Below, one piece after another: positions 44,038 to 56,222 of a DNA stretch of 64,000 nt. The position numbers and the translations under genes are program-made. The notes under the pieces are model-generated. The model was not told the DNA's origin and did not search any database. It was given only the letters and a program-made list of their open reading frames with translations. The DNA is from Falciphora oryzae (lineage: Eukaryota > Ascomycota > Sordariomycetes > Magnaporthales > Magnaporthaceae). Position 1 is the stretch's first letter, and the number at the start of each line of letters is the position of its first letter. Location of the stretch: the NCBI GenBank assembly GCA_000733355.1, contig JNVV01000016.1:186001-250000 (forward strand), read 5' to 3'.

Positions 44038-45321
44038 TTACCCCACGACGACAACGACATTCATAGCGTGTAATGATATGGGCCGCCGACGTACGGCCGC
44101 CGCCAAGTGTACATGAGCGAAATCATAATGGATCTTGGAAAAGCAAAAATCGGAGCACAAAGCATCCCCAGGACTGACGGTACCACGAGGGGCTCTTCTT
44201 TCTTTCTTATAACTGATGGTTTTCCTTGTTCACTCTTTGATCCGTCCGGCTCACGGAGAGGAGATGGCGACGAGATTGGCAAAATTGGTTTTATGCATCG
44301 GACGGTCTCTGGGGGGCCCGGCATGTCTCGACATGTCTATACCAGGCCTCGCGTGAGAGAAGGGATCTGTTCCTGGGTTTGGATACCATCTCTCAATTTT
44401 CTTTCTTTTGCTTTGGATAATATTTCCTCTCGGCCATGTGGCATTCGGTTGATAGCTGGGGAGCAAGCGGGGACAGCCAGGAAAGCTGTCGAGCGCGTTT
44501 TGTTTGGTTGAGCGGACGCTTCTCATGACCATGAGGAAAGAATGACCTTTTAGCCGAAGCGAAGGTGAACACGTCTGTTACTTCGGTTCATCATTTTGAG
44601 ATTTGTGAATTGTAGGCATCCAAGGCGAGACTAGGTAGTCGTTCGATGCATTGACGTCAAAAAAAAAAAAAAAAAGTGTTTGCTGGCGTGAACAACCAAA
44701 TATATATCGTGAATTCTTGAGAGCAAAGCGCCGCTGAAAGGAAGCAAAGAGACGGAGCAAAACCCAGAAACTACCTAACCTAAATAGATACCAAAAACGC
44801 CAGGCGATGGACCCTCCATTTTCCCTGCCTCGGCTCCCAAACACCCAAATGATGACGATTTTGATGACAGGAAAAACCAACTGCTATGATGTTGCCCAAT
44901 GGAAGGACGGCGACAGGTTACCCAGGTCTCGTGAGCATTCTTTTCTTGTCCAGCATTCTCCAAACAACGAAAAAAAAAAAAACAGACGCCTTCCTCCCTT
45001 TACATTAAGTCCGCCAAAACAGCAACAGAAACAAAACGCGGATATTACCAATTGATAAAAATAGCCCTCGGGATCAGGGGTGCGCGGCGTAGGGCAGACC
45101 AATGAGACGCGTCGGCGCCTCTGAGAAAGGCAGGCTGGAGAAAGCTGAGACCCGGAAATAGTTTCAGCTAGACACGCGGCCGACAGCGCAGGGGTGGGCG
45201 AGTCCCAAGGAGGATAAGTAGCAGGAGTTTGCGATGCAGCGGGGGTATCGAAAAGCCAAAAAAAAAAAAAAAAAAAAGAAGCGAGGAAGGAATCAAATCA
45301 TGAAAAAGGCGTTCGTTCCCT
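44038..45321. other. Intergenic region between converging genes
   Basis: This 1.3-kb stretch holds the 3' ends of the metacaspase (+) and the spindle-pole-body gene (-). Homopolymers of about 17 A (near 44660) and 20 A (45258-45277) occur. No gene is recognised. Confidence 0.5.
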
Positions 45322-48300
45322 TCAAGCCCCGAGGTCGACGGTGAGGCTGCCAGTCGTTGTCGCACCCACGGGCCAGCCATTCGCGCAGACACCACCACCA
45401 GCGGCGCTATCATTGTCATCGTCATCACCGTTGGCAGCAGCAGCAGCAGCGGCCTCGTTGGCGTTGAAGCGGGCGCGGACCTCGGCGCGCCACTCGTCGC
45501 GCATGTGGCGCATGCGCCTGGCCCGCTCGACCCTCTCGAGCGCGTCCTTGAGCTGCCTGCGCGTCTCGAGCTGCGCCGCCCACGCCTCGGCCGCCCGCCG
45601 CGCCCGCACCACGAACCGGACGGCGTGCAGCGCGTGCTTGAGCTTGCGCCGGGGCGTCTCGGCCGCGGCCTGTGCTCGCTCCTTCATGCGTCTGCTCGGC
45701 ATCTCGGTCTGGCCGATCGACTGGAGGATGTTCTCGAGAACCCGGAGGTCTTGCTTGTTGCTGTGGGAGGGGAGACGGGGTTAGTTTTCTTGCTTTGTTT
45801 GTTCGTGTGAATGGGCCGGGAATAAGAGAAAACTTACTAGGCCTTGGCCTTCTCCAGCTTGGCCTGCAGGTACCGCTTGCCCAGCACCGCGTCGGTCCGG
45901 AACTGCACCTCGCGCTCGTACCGGGCCTGCATCCACTCGATCTGCTTGGCGAGGCCGCGGATCTCGCGCTTGTGCCGCTCGCGCTGCCTCTCGGCCTTCT
46001 CCACGATGGCGTTGACGTCGACCCCGCTGTCCTCAGAGTGCTGTTGCTCTTCCTGCTGCTGCACCGCCTCCTCGACTTCGGCCTCGACCGGCGCCGCCTC
46101 GGGCTGGGCCACGGGGATACCGCTGCCTGCTAGCCGCGCGAGCTCGGCATCCCTGGCCGCCAGCAGGAGCGCGTTGGCCACGATGGCGGACTCGGCCTCG
46201 TCCCTGGCCCTTGCCAACTCTGCGTTGCCGACCTCGAGCTGGCCGAGCTCGCGCCGCATCTTCTCGGCCTCGGAGCGGTAGGCAGCGCGCTCGCCGCGCA
46301 CGCGCTGCAGCTTCATGCGCAGCGACTCCTGCGCCTTGGTCAGCTCGTCGACGAGCGTCTTCTGCTCGCGCACCTCGCGCTCGAAGGCGGCCGCCTCGAT
46401 CTGCGCCTTGCGGAGCAGCGCGTGCAGGTCACGGCGCTCCTCGGTCGTGACCTCGGTCGCCGCCGTGCTGGCAGTGGCCGTGTTGTCCTGCGTCTGCTGC
46501 TCGAGCGCGGCCGCGTACTGGTCGCGCTCGCGCCGGTAACGCTCCAGCTTGGTCTTGTGCTTGGCGAGCATGGTCTGCGCCGCCGCTGCCGCCTCCTCCG
46601 CCGCCGCTCGTGCGTCCTCGAGCTGTTGCTCCAGAGCCGCAGAACGGTCCTCGAGCTCGCCGATACGTACCTGCAGCTCTTCGCGGACGGTCGACGAGTT
46701 GCGCTCAGCCTCGCGCAGCGCCTTCTTGAGGTCCTGCCCGACTTGGTGGGCAAGCCCCAGCTGGTTGCGGAGTTGAGCTAGCTCCGTCTTGCTGCGGCCG
46801 GCCGTCGGTGTGCTGGCCTCGACTGTCGGCGACATCATAAGACGCGACATCTCGGCCTCGTGCATCATGCGCTCAAGGTCGGAGATCTGACGCTTGAGGT
46901 CGCGCACCGTGCTCTTGTGCGCTGCCTCGCGCTCCGCAAAGTCGCGCTCCTTCTGGCGCGCGTTCGTGAGGTCCCTACGTAGAATCGACAAGTCGCTGTT
47001 GCCATCGATGTTGTTGTTGTCGCCCAGAATGGCAAGCTGCGCCTCGTAGTCATCGACGCGGCGCTCCAGCTCGCGGATCTTGCGCCGGGCCGCCGTCAGC
47101 GCCTGGCTGTCGCCCGACTGGCGGAGCTTGGCCTGCAGCTGCAGCATCTCGTGCGTCAGCCGCTCCTCCTCGGCCGCCGCCTTGTCCATCTCCTCGTCGA
47201 ATCGCCTCTCGACCTCGAGCCGGTGCTCGGCCAGTTGCCTGTTCTCCTCCTTCAACCGGCGTACCTCGTTGTCGAGCTTCGTCTTGGCCACCCGCAGGTT
47301 GATGCGCTCTTGGTCGAGCTCGAACGTATGGTCGCCCCTCTGCTTGGAAAGGAGCAGGAGCTCTTCCTCGATTTCGGCCCGTTCGGCCGCTAGGACCATG
47401 TTGTCCTCCTTGAGGCGCCGCAACTCGCTTTCGAGCTTGGCCTTGGCCGCAACGATGTCGCCTCTCTGCTGCTCGAGCTGCACCGTCTGCTCGCCCTGTT
47501 GCCGAGCGATGTTAAGCTCCGCCTCGACCTCGCGGAGGCGTGCTGCAAGCGTCTTGTTTTCGTCTTTGAGGCGACGCACTTCGCCATCCAGCTTCGTCTT
47601 GGCGGCTCGGAGGACAATGCGCTCCTGGTCGAGTCGGAAGGTGTCGTCGTTATCGTGCTGATTGGCTTGCTCCAGCTGGGCCTCGACCTCGGTGAACCGG
47701 ACCGCCAGAGACTTGTTCTCCTCCCTGAGACGGCGCACCTCGCTGTCAAGTTTGGTCTTGGTCGTGCGTAGCTCGATGCGCTCCTGGTCGATCTTGACCG
47801 TGTCGGCGCCCTGCAGCTTCGCCAGCCGCACCTCACCCTCCAACTCGTCTCTCTCGGCCTTGGCCTCGGCGAGGGAGGCACGCAGAGAGTGCATGTCGAT
47901 GTCGAGGCAGGCCAGCTGGTCCTGCAGAGCCTGCTTCTCCTTGGTTGCCTTGGTGAACTTGGCCGTCGACTCTGCCAACTGCGCCTTGAGTCTCTCAAGG
48001 TGCTCGGCGTTGTGCTTGGCCACCTCCTGAGAGACCGACGTCTGCTTGCGGGTCGAGTCGGCCATGACGGCCTGCAGGGTTTTGAGCTGCTGCTCGAGAT
48101 CGTCACACTCTCTCCTGGTCTGCTCCAGCTCCTCCGCCGCCTTCTCCGACTCCTCATCCAGCGTCGTCTGCAGCACCTCGATTTCGTCCTCGAGACCCTC
48201 AACCTTGTCGGCCTCGGTTTGGTGGTCGAGGTGGGCCTGGCGCAGCTCGTCGCGGACCGTTGACAGCTCCCTGCGCAGATCCTCTAGCATTGCCTGCCTG

Positions 48301-50411
48301 GCTTCGAGATCCTGCTGCAGATCGTCGATCTGGCGCCCAAGTACGGCCTCCTCCTTCTTGTGGCGCTGGGCTTCACTGTCCATCGCCTGCTGAAGATTGA
48401 ATTCCTTGCTCGACAGCGCCCCCTCGGCGTCGCGCAACTTCTCGATGGTGCGCTGTAGACCCTCGGCCCGCTCTCTTGCCTGGTCGCGCTCGGCCCCGAG
48501 GTTGTGCATCTCAGTCTCCCACTTCTCACTGTCGTTGTCGTACATGTTGTCCTTCTCGCGGATCTCGGCCTGGAGATCCGAGATCTCGTCCTTGAGGCGC
48601 TCGATTTCGTCTTTGAGTTGATCCCGGCTGTTGCGCTCGCTCTGTATCGTGCGCTGTCGCTCCTCCTCTGCCTCCTCGAGCCTGGCGCGCAGCTCCGCAA
48701 CCTCACCCTTGAAGCGTGAAGTCTCGCTCTTGGACTGGTTTTGGACGTTGCGCTCGATCTGGAGGGCATGTTGCCTCTCCTGCTCCACGGCAGCCTCGAG
48801 CGTTGAGACCTCCCGCTGCAGCCTGGCAACATCCCGCTGGAGGGATGCAGACTCGTTTGTCAGGGCATTATGCCTCGTCTGCAAAAGACTCTTCTGATCG
48901 CTGGTCGTCCTGAGATCGGCCTGTAGCTCCTGGACCTCAGCCGCCAGCGACCGACGTTCGCGGTCGATGGCTTCGCGCTCTTGACGCGATTCCTTCAACT
49001 TGAGCTTCAGGCCGTCCACTTCCTGGCCCTTGGCGTCAAATCGGTCCTGCAGCGCCGAGTACTTGGTGCGGGCGTCCTCTATCTCGTCTTGGAGACGAGC
49101 GACCTTCTCCTCCACTTGCCTCGAGAGGCCCTTGGTGACCACCGACTTGTTGGCCATCTCCTCTTGAAGCTCTTCGAGGTCTCCCTCGGCGCGGTCCTTG
49201 GCGTCGACGGCATCCTGGAGCTTATCCTTGAGCTCTTCAACCTGATTCTCGAGTTTCCGGACATCGGCCTCCAGGTCCTCGATGGCATCGTTGGCTTCTT
49301 GAAGCTTGCCGCTTGTCTGTGCCTTCTCCTCCAGCTCAACTATGCGCCGCTGGGAGTCCTTGGCCTTGTCCTCGGCCGTCTGAACGCGAAGATTTAGATC
49401 TTCGAGCTCGTCTTCGTGCTGAGATATGATGCGGTCCTTTTCGCGGATGTCGGCCTCGAGGTCTCCGATTTCGTCCTGGAGCTTTTCGGCCTTGTCGTTT
49501 TCTCTTTGGCTTTGATCCAGTCGCTGTTGCAGATCCGCCACGTCAGCCTCCTTGGCTTCTAGTGCTGCTTTTAGTCGTTCCAGCTCGACGCGCTGGTCCT
49601 CGGTGGCGTGTCGTTTCCTGAATTTGTTCTGCATCTCGAGTATTTGTTGCCTGTAGTTTTCCAGGTCCTTCTCGGCAGATGTGAGGTGTTTCTTGTAGCG
49701 CTGGAGGTCGCGCTGCATCGTGACCTTGTCGACCTTGAGCTCGGTGTTCTCCTTGAGGGCAGCCTCACTGAAGCCGGGGCCGGCCTTGCGCAAGGCCTCC
49801 TCGAGGAAGTGGATCTTGAGCTTGAGGCCAAAGTTCTCCTTCTCGATGCGGTCTATGACGCTCTCCTGTTCGCGCAGCGACAGCTGGTTCTTGTCGTGCA
49901 GAGGACTCTTTCCGACGTCGCGACGCGACTTCATGATCATGGGCGTCGTCACGGTACTGTCGCTATCCACCTGGGGCACGGGGGTGCGGCCGACGAAGGA
50001 TGGCGTGCTGCGCGACGCGCCGAAGACGCTGTTCTCCACTGCAGGCAGGGGTGACAGGTCCTCGTCGATGCGGGCGAGCAGTGCGGCGGGCGTGGCGGCG
50101 ACATTCTCCTTGCCGCTGCGACGGCGCGTTGCGCTTCTCCTGGTGGCCGACTTCAGAAGCGGTGTAAACTCGGGGCCGGCTATTCCCGCGGGCAGGTTGT
50201 GTCGCTCTGAGAAGGGGGCACGCTTATTGCCGCGCGGGGTGCGCAGGCTGCCGGCCTTGCCGCCATTCCGGAGTTGCTGCAGCACATTGGGGTCTTTGGA
50301 GGGCGACTGGAACGACACCTCCTCGGACATGTCGAGGTCGTGCTGGCCGTTGAGGTAGGTCGCGTCGCCCAGGTTCGTCCTCGGGGTGTCGAGGGCGCCG
50401 AGTCCCGCCAT
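45322..50411 (-). CDS. Pericentrin/Pcp1-like spindle pole body coiled-coil protein
   Basis: Exons 50411-45838 and 45760-45322 encode 1670 residues. The 77-nt intron has a GTAAGT donor and a CACAG acceptor. The ATG gives Met-Ala-Gly-Leu-Gly-Ala-Leu-Asp and follows stop-poor 5' UTR that is open by chance. Residues ~1-190 are disordered with Thr-Pro and Ser-Pro sites. At about 190-240, IDRIEKENFGLKLKIHFLEE fits the centrosomin CM1 motif, which docks the gamma-tubulin complex. About 240-1450 is almost continuous heptad coiled coil. The end (IEWMQARYEREVQFRTDAV then Lys-Arg-Tyr-Leu-Gln, continued across the intron) resembles the PACT segment, which targets pericentrin-type proteins to the spindle pole. 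CM1 plus PACT fits Pcp1/PcpA better than Mto1/ApsB. Four ~53-residue tandem coiled-coil repeats occur around 870-1090. Confidence 0.85.
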
Positions 50412-51176
50412 GGCGGGCAGCTCACGGCGCGGGCAAATTAAAGCAAAGGCGTGTGCTGTGCTTATTCGTAGCGGCGCATCGGCAGCAAAAGAAATGCCAG
50501 GTGAACAAGAGGGAAAAGATGCTCGTAAGTTGTGAAGTAAGCAATGGATCTGGCTGTTGTGGTATTCTGCAGTGGTTTCTGGAAGCACTCTTGTCCAAAA
50601 AGAAATAGCGAACGCGTCAATGGCGGCGCGCAATGGCAATAAGTTGAATGGCTGGATGGTGGGCTGGTGCAGGGGGAAGAACCAGGGAACGAGCTCCAGG
50701 GTGGGCGCGATCAAAAAGTCGCGGTTTTCCCGCAGAGCGTGTCGTGGAGCCGAGAGCTTGGAGCTTTGTTTACATGGTTGCCCAAAACGGAGTAGCGCCC
50801 TGGCATGGACCGGGCAGGGGCGGGGCGATGATGTGTCCCGCCGAGTCAGCTGACCTCGCGCGCGCCTTCCTGCTGACGGACGCGCTCAGACACGGTAGCT
50901 GCTGAGCAATTCCGCCCCTCGCTTCAATTGCGTTTCTGCCTGGGACCCTTTTTGCCACCAACCCAGCGAAGCATTTCCAACCGTGTCTTGTCGTTCAAAC
51001 TTCCCTTGCCGTCGTCGTGCCCGACTGTGATTTTCGACGGCAATCGAAATAATCATCACCTCGAGCCAGGCAGACAGCAAAGAGGAGGGATCCCCGAGGC
51101 ACCTGTCGTTATCGGGACTCCCTGGGTGCGTGCCTCGGAGACACACGCACGCAGTTCAGTTGAGCAAATCGCCAAC
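50412..51176. other. Shared promoter region of the spindle-pole-body gene and RAD54
   Basis: This 765-bp region separates divergent starts. It contains one ACGCGT (50612-50617), the MCB motif bound by MBF-type G1/S factors in yeasts. No coding sequence is recognised. Confidence 0.5.
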
Positions 51177-53658
51177 ATGTACGTTTCGCACCTCCGAATA
51201 GGCTCGCCGGTATCGCGTTGGCTTTACTAACTGCATCGACACTAGGAGCTCGCTGCTGGCAACACCAGGCGGCAACAAGGAGAATGCGAACGCGCCTGGG
51301 CGCCGCTTCCCCACGCCTCAGTCTATCGAAAGACTCCACAAGCCATTCAAATGCCCCGGCTCGGCCACGCGGCGGCCCGAGGCTGACCGCCCTGCCCGGA
51401 AGCGCCGCAAGGTTGACTACAAGGGCGCTGATGGCAGCGAGGATGCCGACAAGCCGTGGACCAACGCCGACCGGCTCGCCCTCGCGAACCGCGACGCCAA
51501 CAAATTCCCCGTCTTCCAGGTCAAGGACAAGAGCACCGTATTCCGCAAGGCCTTCATCGTCCCCATGGTCAACAAAAACAGTGCCGCCTACAATCCCAAC
51601 CGGCCCCCTCCCACCCTAGGCCTGAGGCAAGGCGCTACCTTTGTCGCAAAGCCGCTACATGATCCTAGCGGTGAGTTCGCCATCGTGCTGTACGATCCCA
51701 CAATTGATGATAAGCCGAAGGTGCCCGAGACACCGGTCGAAAAGCCGGCCGAGGCCGAGCCTGCCAGCGAGATGGATGCACCTCTGGTTCACAAAAGCCT
51801 GGCCGAGATCCTCGGTATCAAGAAGAAGGTTGAGGGCGAGCATCCACGCGTGCCCGTCGTCATCGATCCGCGACTGGCCAAAGTCCTCCGCCCACATCAG
51901 ATCGAGGGTGTCAAGTTCATGTACCGATGCGTAACCGGCATGATTGACGAGAAGGCCAACGGCTGCATCATGGCCGACGAGATGGGTCTCGGAAAAACAC
52001 TACAGTGCATCACGCTGCTATGGACCCTGTTGAAGCAGTCTCCAGACGCTGGAAAGTCCACGATCCAAAAGGCCATCGTCGCCTGCCCGTCGAGTCTAGT
52101 CCGGAATTGGGCGAACGAGCTTGTCAAGTGGCTCGGCGCCGACGCTATCACACCCTTTGCCATTGACGGCAAGGCGAGCAAGGAAGAGCTGACGCGGCAG
52201 CTACGGCAGTGGGCTATTAGCAGCGGCCGTGCTGTCACGAGGCCCGTCATTATAGTCTCGTATGAGACGCTTCGCCTGAATGTCGAGGAGCTGAAGCACA
52301 CCAAAATCGGGCTCATGCTGTGCGACGAGGGCCACCGTCTGAAAAACGGCGACAGCCAGACCTTCACAGCGCTCAACAACCTGAACGTCTCGCGCCGTGT
52401 TATCCTTTCGGGTACCCCCATCCAAAACGATCTCTCCGAGTACTTCTCGCTCATCAGCTTTGCCAACCCAGCCCTGCTTGGCACCAGGCTCGAGTTCCGA
52501 AAGAGGTTTGAGATTCCCATCCTCCGGGGGCGAGACGCCGACGCTACCGAGAGCGAGCGCGCCAAGGGCGATGAGCGCCTCAAGGAACTCCTCGAGATCG
52601 TCAACAAATTCATCATCAGGCGCACAAACGACATCCTGTCCAAGTACCTCCCGGTCAAGTACGAGCACGTGGTGTTCTGTAACCTGGCGCCGTTCCAGCT
52701 GGATCTGTACAACTTGTTCATCACCTCGCCCGAGATTCAGGCCCTCCTCCGCGGCAAGGGCAGCCAGCCTCTCAAGGCCATCAACATCTTGAAGAAGCTT
52801 TGCAACCACCCGGATCTACTCAACTTATCCGATGACTTGCCAGGGTGCGAGAAGTGGTTCCCTGAGGACTACGTTCCCAAGGAATCGCGCGGACGCGACC
52901 GAGACATCAAGCCGTGGTACAGCGGCAAGATGCAGGTGCTGGACAGGATGCTGGCGCGCATTCGGGCAGACACAAACGACAAGATTGTGCTGATCAGCAA
53001 CTATACGTCGACGCTCGACCTCTTCGACAAGCTGTGCCGCAGTCGCGGATACGGCAGTCTCCGGCTGGACGGCACCATGAACGTGACGAAGCGACAGAAG
53101 CTCGTGGACAAGTTCAACGACCCCAATGGCGACGAGTTTGTGTTCTTGCTCAGCTCCAAGGCGGGTGGGTGCGGTCTCAACCTGATTGGAGCGAACCGGC
53201 TGGTGCTGTTCGACCCCGACTGGAACCCGGCGGCAGACCAGCAGGCCCTGGCGCGTGTGTGGCGTGACGGGCAGAAGAAGGACTGCTTCGTGTACCGGTT
53301 CATCGCGACGGGCAGCATCGAGGAGAAGATCTTCCAGCGGCAGAGCCACAAGCAGTCGCTGTCCTCATGCGTGGTGGACTCGGCCGAGGACGTGGAGCGG
53401 CACTTTTCGCTCGACAGCCTCAAGGAGCTCTTCCAGTACCGGGGAGACACGCGCAGCGATACGCATGACACGTTCAAGTGCAAGCGTTGCAAGCCCGACG
53501 GCAGACAGTACATCAAGGCGCCGGCGATGCTGTATGGCGACACGAGCACCTGGAACCACTTCACAAACGAGGGCCTCAAGCCGATCCAGGACCTGCTGCT
53601 GAGGCAGGAGTGTGGCGAGAGCGAGGTCAGCGCCGTGTTCCAGTACATCTCTCACTGA
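51177..53658 (+). CDS. RAD54: RAD54 DNA repair and recombination ATPase (SWI2/SNF2 family)
   Basis: Exon 1 contributes only the bases AT (51177-51178). The 67-nt intron (GTACGT donor, ACTAACT branch site, ACTAG acceptor) is followed by exon 2 at 51246, which supplies the G. The product is 804 residues, typical for fungal Rad54. The N-terminus Met-Ser-Ser-Leu-Leu-Ala-Thr-Pro-Gly-Gly-Asn-Lys-Glu-Asn matches Rad54-like starts. Walker A Asp-Glu-Met-Gly-Leu-Gly-Lys-Thr lies at about 245-252 and the DEGH box at about 361-364. Motif III Leu-Ser-Gly-Thr-Pro-Ile-Gln-Asn and helicase C motifs (Leu-Ser-Ser-Lys-Ala-Gly-Gly-Cys-Gly-Leu-Asn, then Arg-Val-Trp-Arg-Asp-Gly-Gln) follow. Rad54 works with Rad51 to remodel DNA and chromatin during homologous recombination in the nucleus. 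In Neurospora the corresponding gene is mus-25. Confidence 0.95.
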
Positions 53659-54625
53659 TGCGGCGACGAAGAGAAGGCCTCTTCGAGGTGTGAGTGTCTG
53701 TGTGTCAAGCGTTTGGTACGTGTAATGATGTTGTTGCTTTTATGCATTGCTTCTCTATAACTTGCATCACGAAGGTGTGTTCTGTCTTTGTTGGGCTGGT
53801 GCTATGGCGAACTGTACGGCATTAGCGGAGGCGTTTTTGTTTTCAGACGAGATGAGATCCATGGCTTTAGATTATTCCCCTAGAAGATGGCTTTGACGCT
53901 TTGCTTTCGGTCAATTATTTGTAGCTCCTTGACTATTTAGAATCTAGCTTTAAGAAATAGGCCAAGTCTTGATGAATGAAACATGCAAGTCTCCATCGGA
54001 GATGCCATTCATCCACGGCCAACAAAAGTCATTAGCATTTGACGCATGTCGCAAAGTGCCGTCCCCGCCTTCTCAGGGGCTCCCAGCTTGGCAGGCAAGC
54101 AAGCACAACATTTCTGAAGCTGGAGTCCAGCCCAAAGAGGAGTGGCTCCAGCGAGATGTGTCGAACCCCGCCAAACAGCACACGGGGCGTGGTCGACGTC
54201 ACGTGTGTGACAGACTAGCCCTATCGGGCCTAGACCACCGGACTGGGGAAGGGGTCATGACGGCATCAGACCTGGGACCCCTGCAGGTTCCCTGCTTGTG
54301 ATGCGAAAAGCTTCGACTCAGCTTGACCGCCTGCGCCGCCGCGCCATGGCGACCTGACGACGCAGAGCAGCAGCAGCCTCCACCCATTTGGTGTCCAAAT
54401 AAAGAAGCAACAAAGCCCGGCAACACCACCACCATCATCATCATCATCATCGTTGTCCCGCCGCCCTACCTAGACTTCTCCTTTTTTCTTCCTTTTTTTC
54501 ATTCCCGATTGCTTACATCCTAAGTGTTTTTCTTGGCTACAACAATCCCCAGACGAGAGAAAGGCAGAAAACAGAAAAAGGAAAACCCACAAGCACAGGC
54601 AGGCCCTCCTCCCCCGCCGCCCACC
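53659..54625. other. Intergenic region between RAD54 and phosphatidylserine synthase
   Basis: This 1-kb stretch contains the RAD54 3' UTR and the promoter of the next gene. An ATC/CAT microsatellite lies near 54430-54452, followed by a C/T-rich leader. No gene is recognised. Confidence 0.5.
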
Positions 54626-55580
54626 ATGTCGAAGAGAACAAGCGCAGGCGCCGCCAACGGCGGTGGCGGCCCCAGAGATCCTTCCAGCGACCCGACAGGT
54701 ATGGGACGCTCAACGGCCTTCCGGTCTCTTTTGATTCCTCCCTCGCGGGCACTCCCGTCAGCTTGGTGGGCCACGCCGCCCTACCCATACACCATCCACC
54801 CCTATACTAATAAAGCCCCTCTGCGAACCTAGGCCAAGACAAGCAAAAAGCACTCCTCACGTCGTCCCCCGACGCCAGCGCCCGCTTCTCGCTCGTGCGG
54901 GCCATGCACCTCGCCGACCTGATCACGGAGCTCAACGGGCTGTGCGGCGTCCTGTCCATCTTCTCGTCGATGCGCTACTGCCTCGGCGACCCGGCCGACC
55001 ACGCAAACATCTACGCCGCCCTCAGCTTCCTGCCGTTCGGCCTCTTCTTCGACTTTATGGACGGCAAGGTCGCCCGCTGGCGCAAGAAGAGCAGCATGAT
55101 GGGCCAGGAGCTCGACTCGCTTGCTGATCTGGTGCGCGCACACTTGCTGGCTGCCCGTGGAAGAAGGGGGAAAAAAACACGTTACTGACATGGCCCCCCT
55201 GGCAAAAACAGATCACGTTCGGCGTCGCCCCCGCCGTCGTCGCCTTCGCGATCGGCATGCGCACCCCGCTCGACCACCTCGCCCTCGCCTTCTTCGTCCT
55301 CTGCGGCCTGACCCGCCTGGCCCGCTTCAACGTGACGGCGGCCGAGATACCAAAGGACGGCACCGGCAAGGCCGCCTACTTCGAAGGCACGCCCATCCCG
55401 ACGAGCCTGGGCCTCGACGGCCTCATGGCCTACTGGGTCCGACAGGGCGCCATCCACGCCGCCATCCCGGGGGGAGTCTGGCTCGCGGGCACCCCCTTCG
55501 AGTTCCACCCCGTCGTCGCGATTTTTGTCATCCACGGCTGCCTCATGACGAGCAAGACGATTCACATCCCCAAACCTTGA
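54626..55580 (+). CDS. CHO1: Phosphatidylserine synthase (CDP-diacylglycerol-serine O-phosphatidyltransferase)
   Basis: Exons 54626-54698, 54833-55131 and 55212-55580 encode 246 residues, slightly shorter than the 276 of yeast Cho1. Donors are GTATGG and GTGCGC, and the first intron has a CTAAT branch site. The CDP-alcohol phosphatidyltransferase signature D-G-x2-A-R-x8-G-x3-D-x3-D is complete (Asp-Gly-Lys-Val-Ala-Arg, then Gly-Gln-Glu-Leu-Asp-Ser-Leu-Ala-Asp) at the end of exon 2. Hydrophobic helices flank it on both sides. The enzyme makes phosphatidylserine from CDP-diacylglycerol and serine in the endoplasmic reticulum, feeding the PE and PC pathway. The first ~25 residues are Gly/Ser-rich and variable. 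Other CDP-alcohol transferases share the motif; the overall order and length favour Cho1. Confidence 0.88.
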
Positions 55581-56222
55581 AGGGCGGGAGGGGAGTGTAC
55601 CCCACCATCTGGAAGACTACGGCCTTTGTTTTGGTTTTTTTTCTATCATTGTTTGAGCTTAGTGTTTGCTGGTCGTCATACCCATTGTCCTACCGACTCT
55701 TTCTCCCTTTTACCGGCCCAGCCAGCCTCAAGCAAACAGCAATCAGAATACCAAAATTTCCCTACACGTCATCTTTGGTTATTGCCTTGTATGAAAAGTA
55801 GAGCGCACCGTGCGTGCTAGGTTTGGGGACCAGGAGTTTAGTGCACATAATAGGAGCTCCGTCGTGGGTCTTTTTTCTGTTGTTTCATGTTCATGCTCAT
55901 GTTCCTGTTGTCATTGTGTTTGTGTGACAAGGCGAGCTATCGCCAAAAATAGATGCCACCTCCGTGCCAACTACCGCAAGCAAACGACAAACAAGCTGCA
56001 TGCGTAAATTGTGCGAAGGCTGGTAAATTACAGTGAGCAAATGATCATCATTCCACCCAATTTGCTGCTCCAACGAAGGCAGATTTTGCAGATTTCCTCT
56101 TTTTTTGTATCTATCTCTCGCTTTGTTTTCTTTTCTAGACACTCCATCCTCTAGAATTACAAGACAGAAGACCGAAACATCTATCCATCATGACACAAAG
56201 TTATGCTGAGAGACATATATAC
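55581..56222. other. Intergenic region between converging genes
   Basis: This 0.6-kb A/T-richer stretch holds the 3' UTRs of the phosphatidylserine synthase and threonyl-tRNA synthetase genes. No gene is recognised. Confidence 0.55.
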
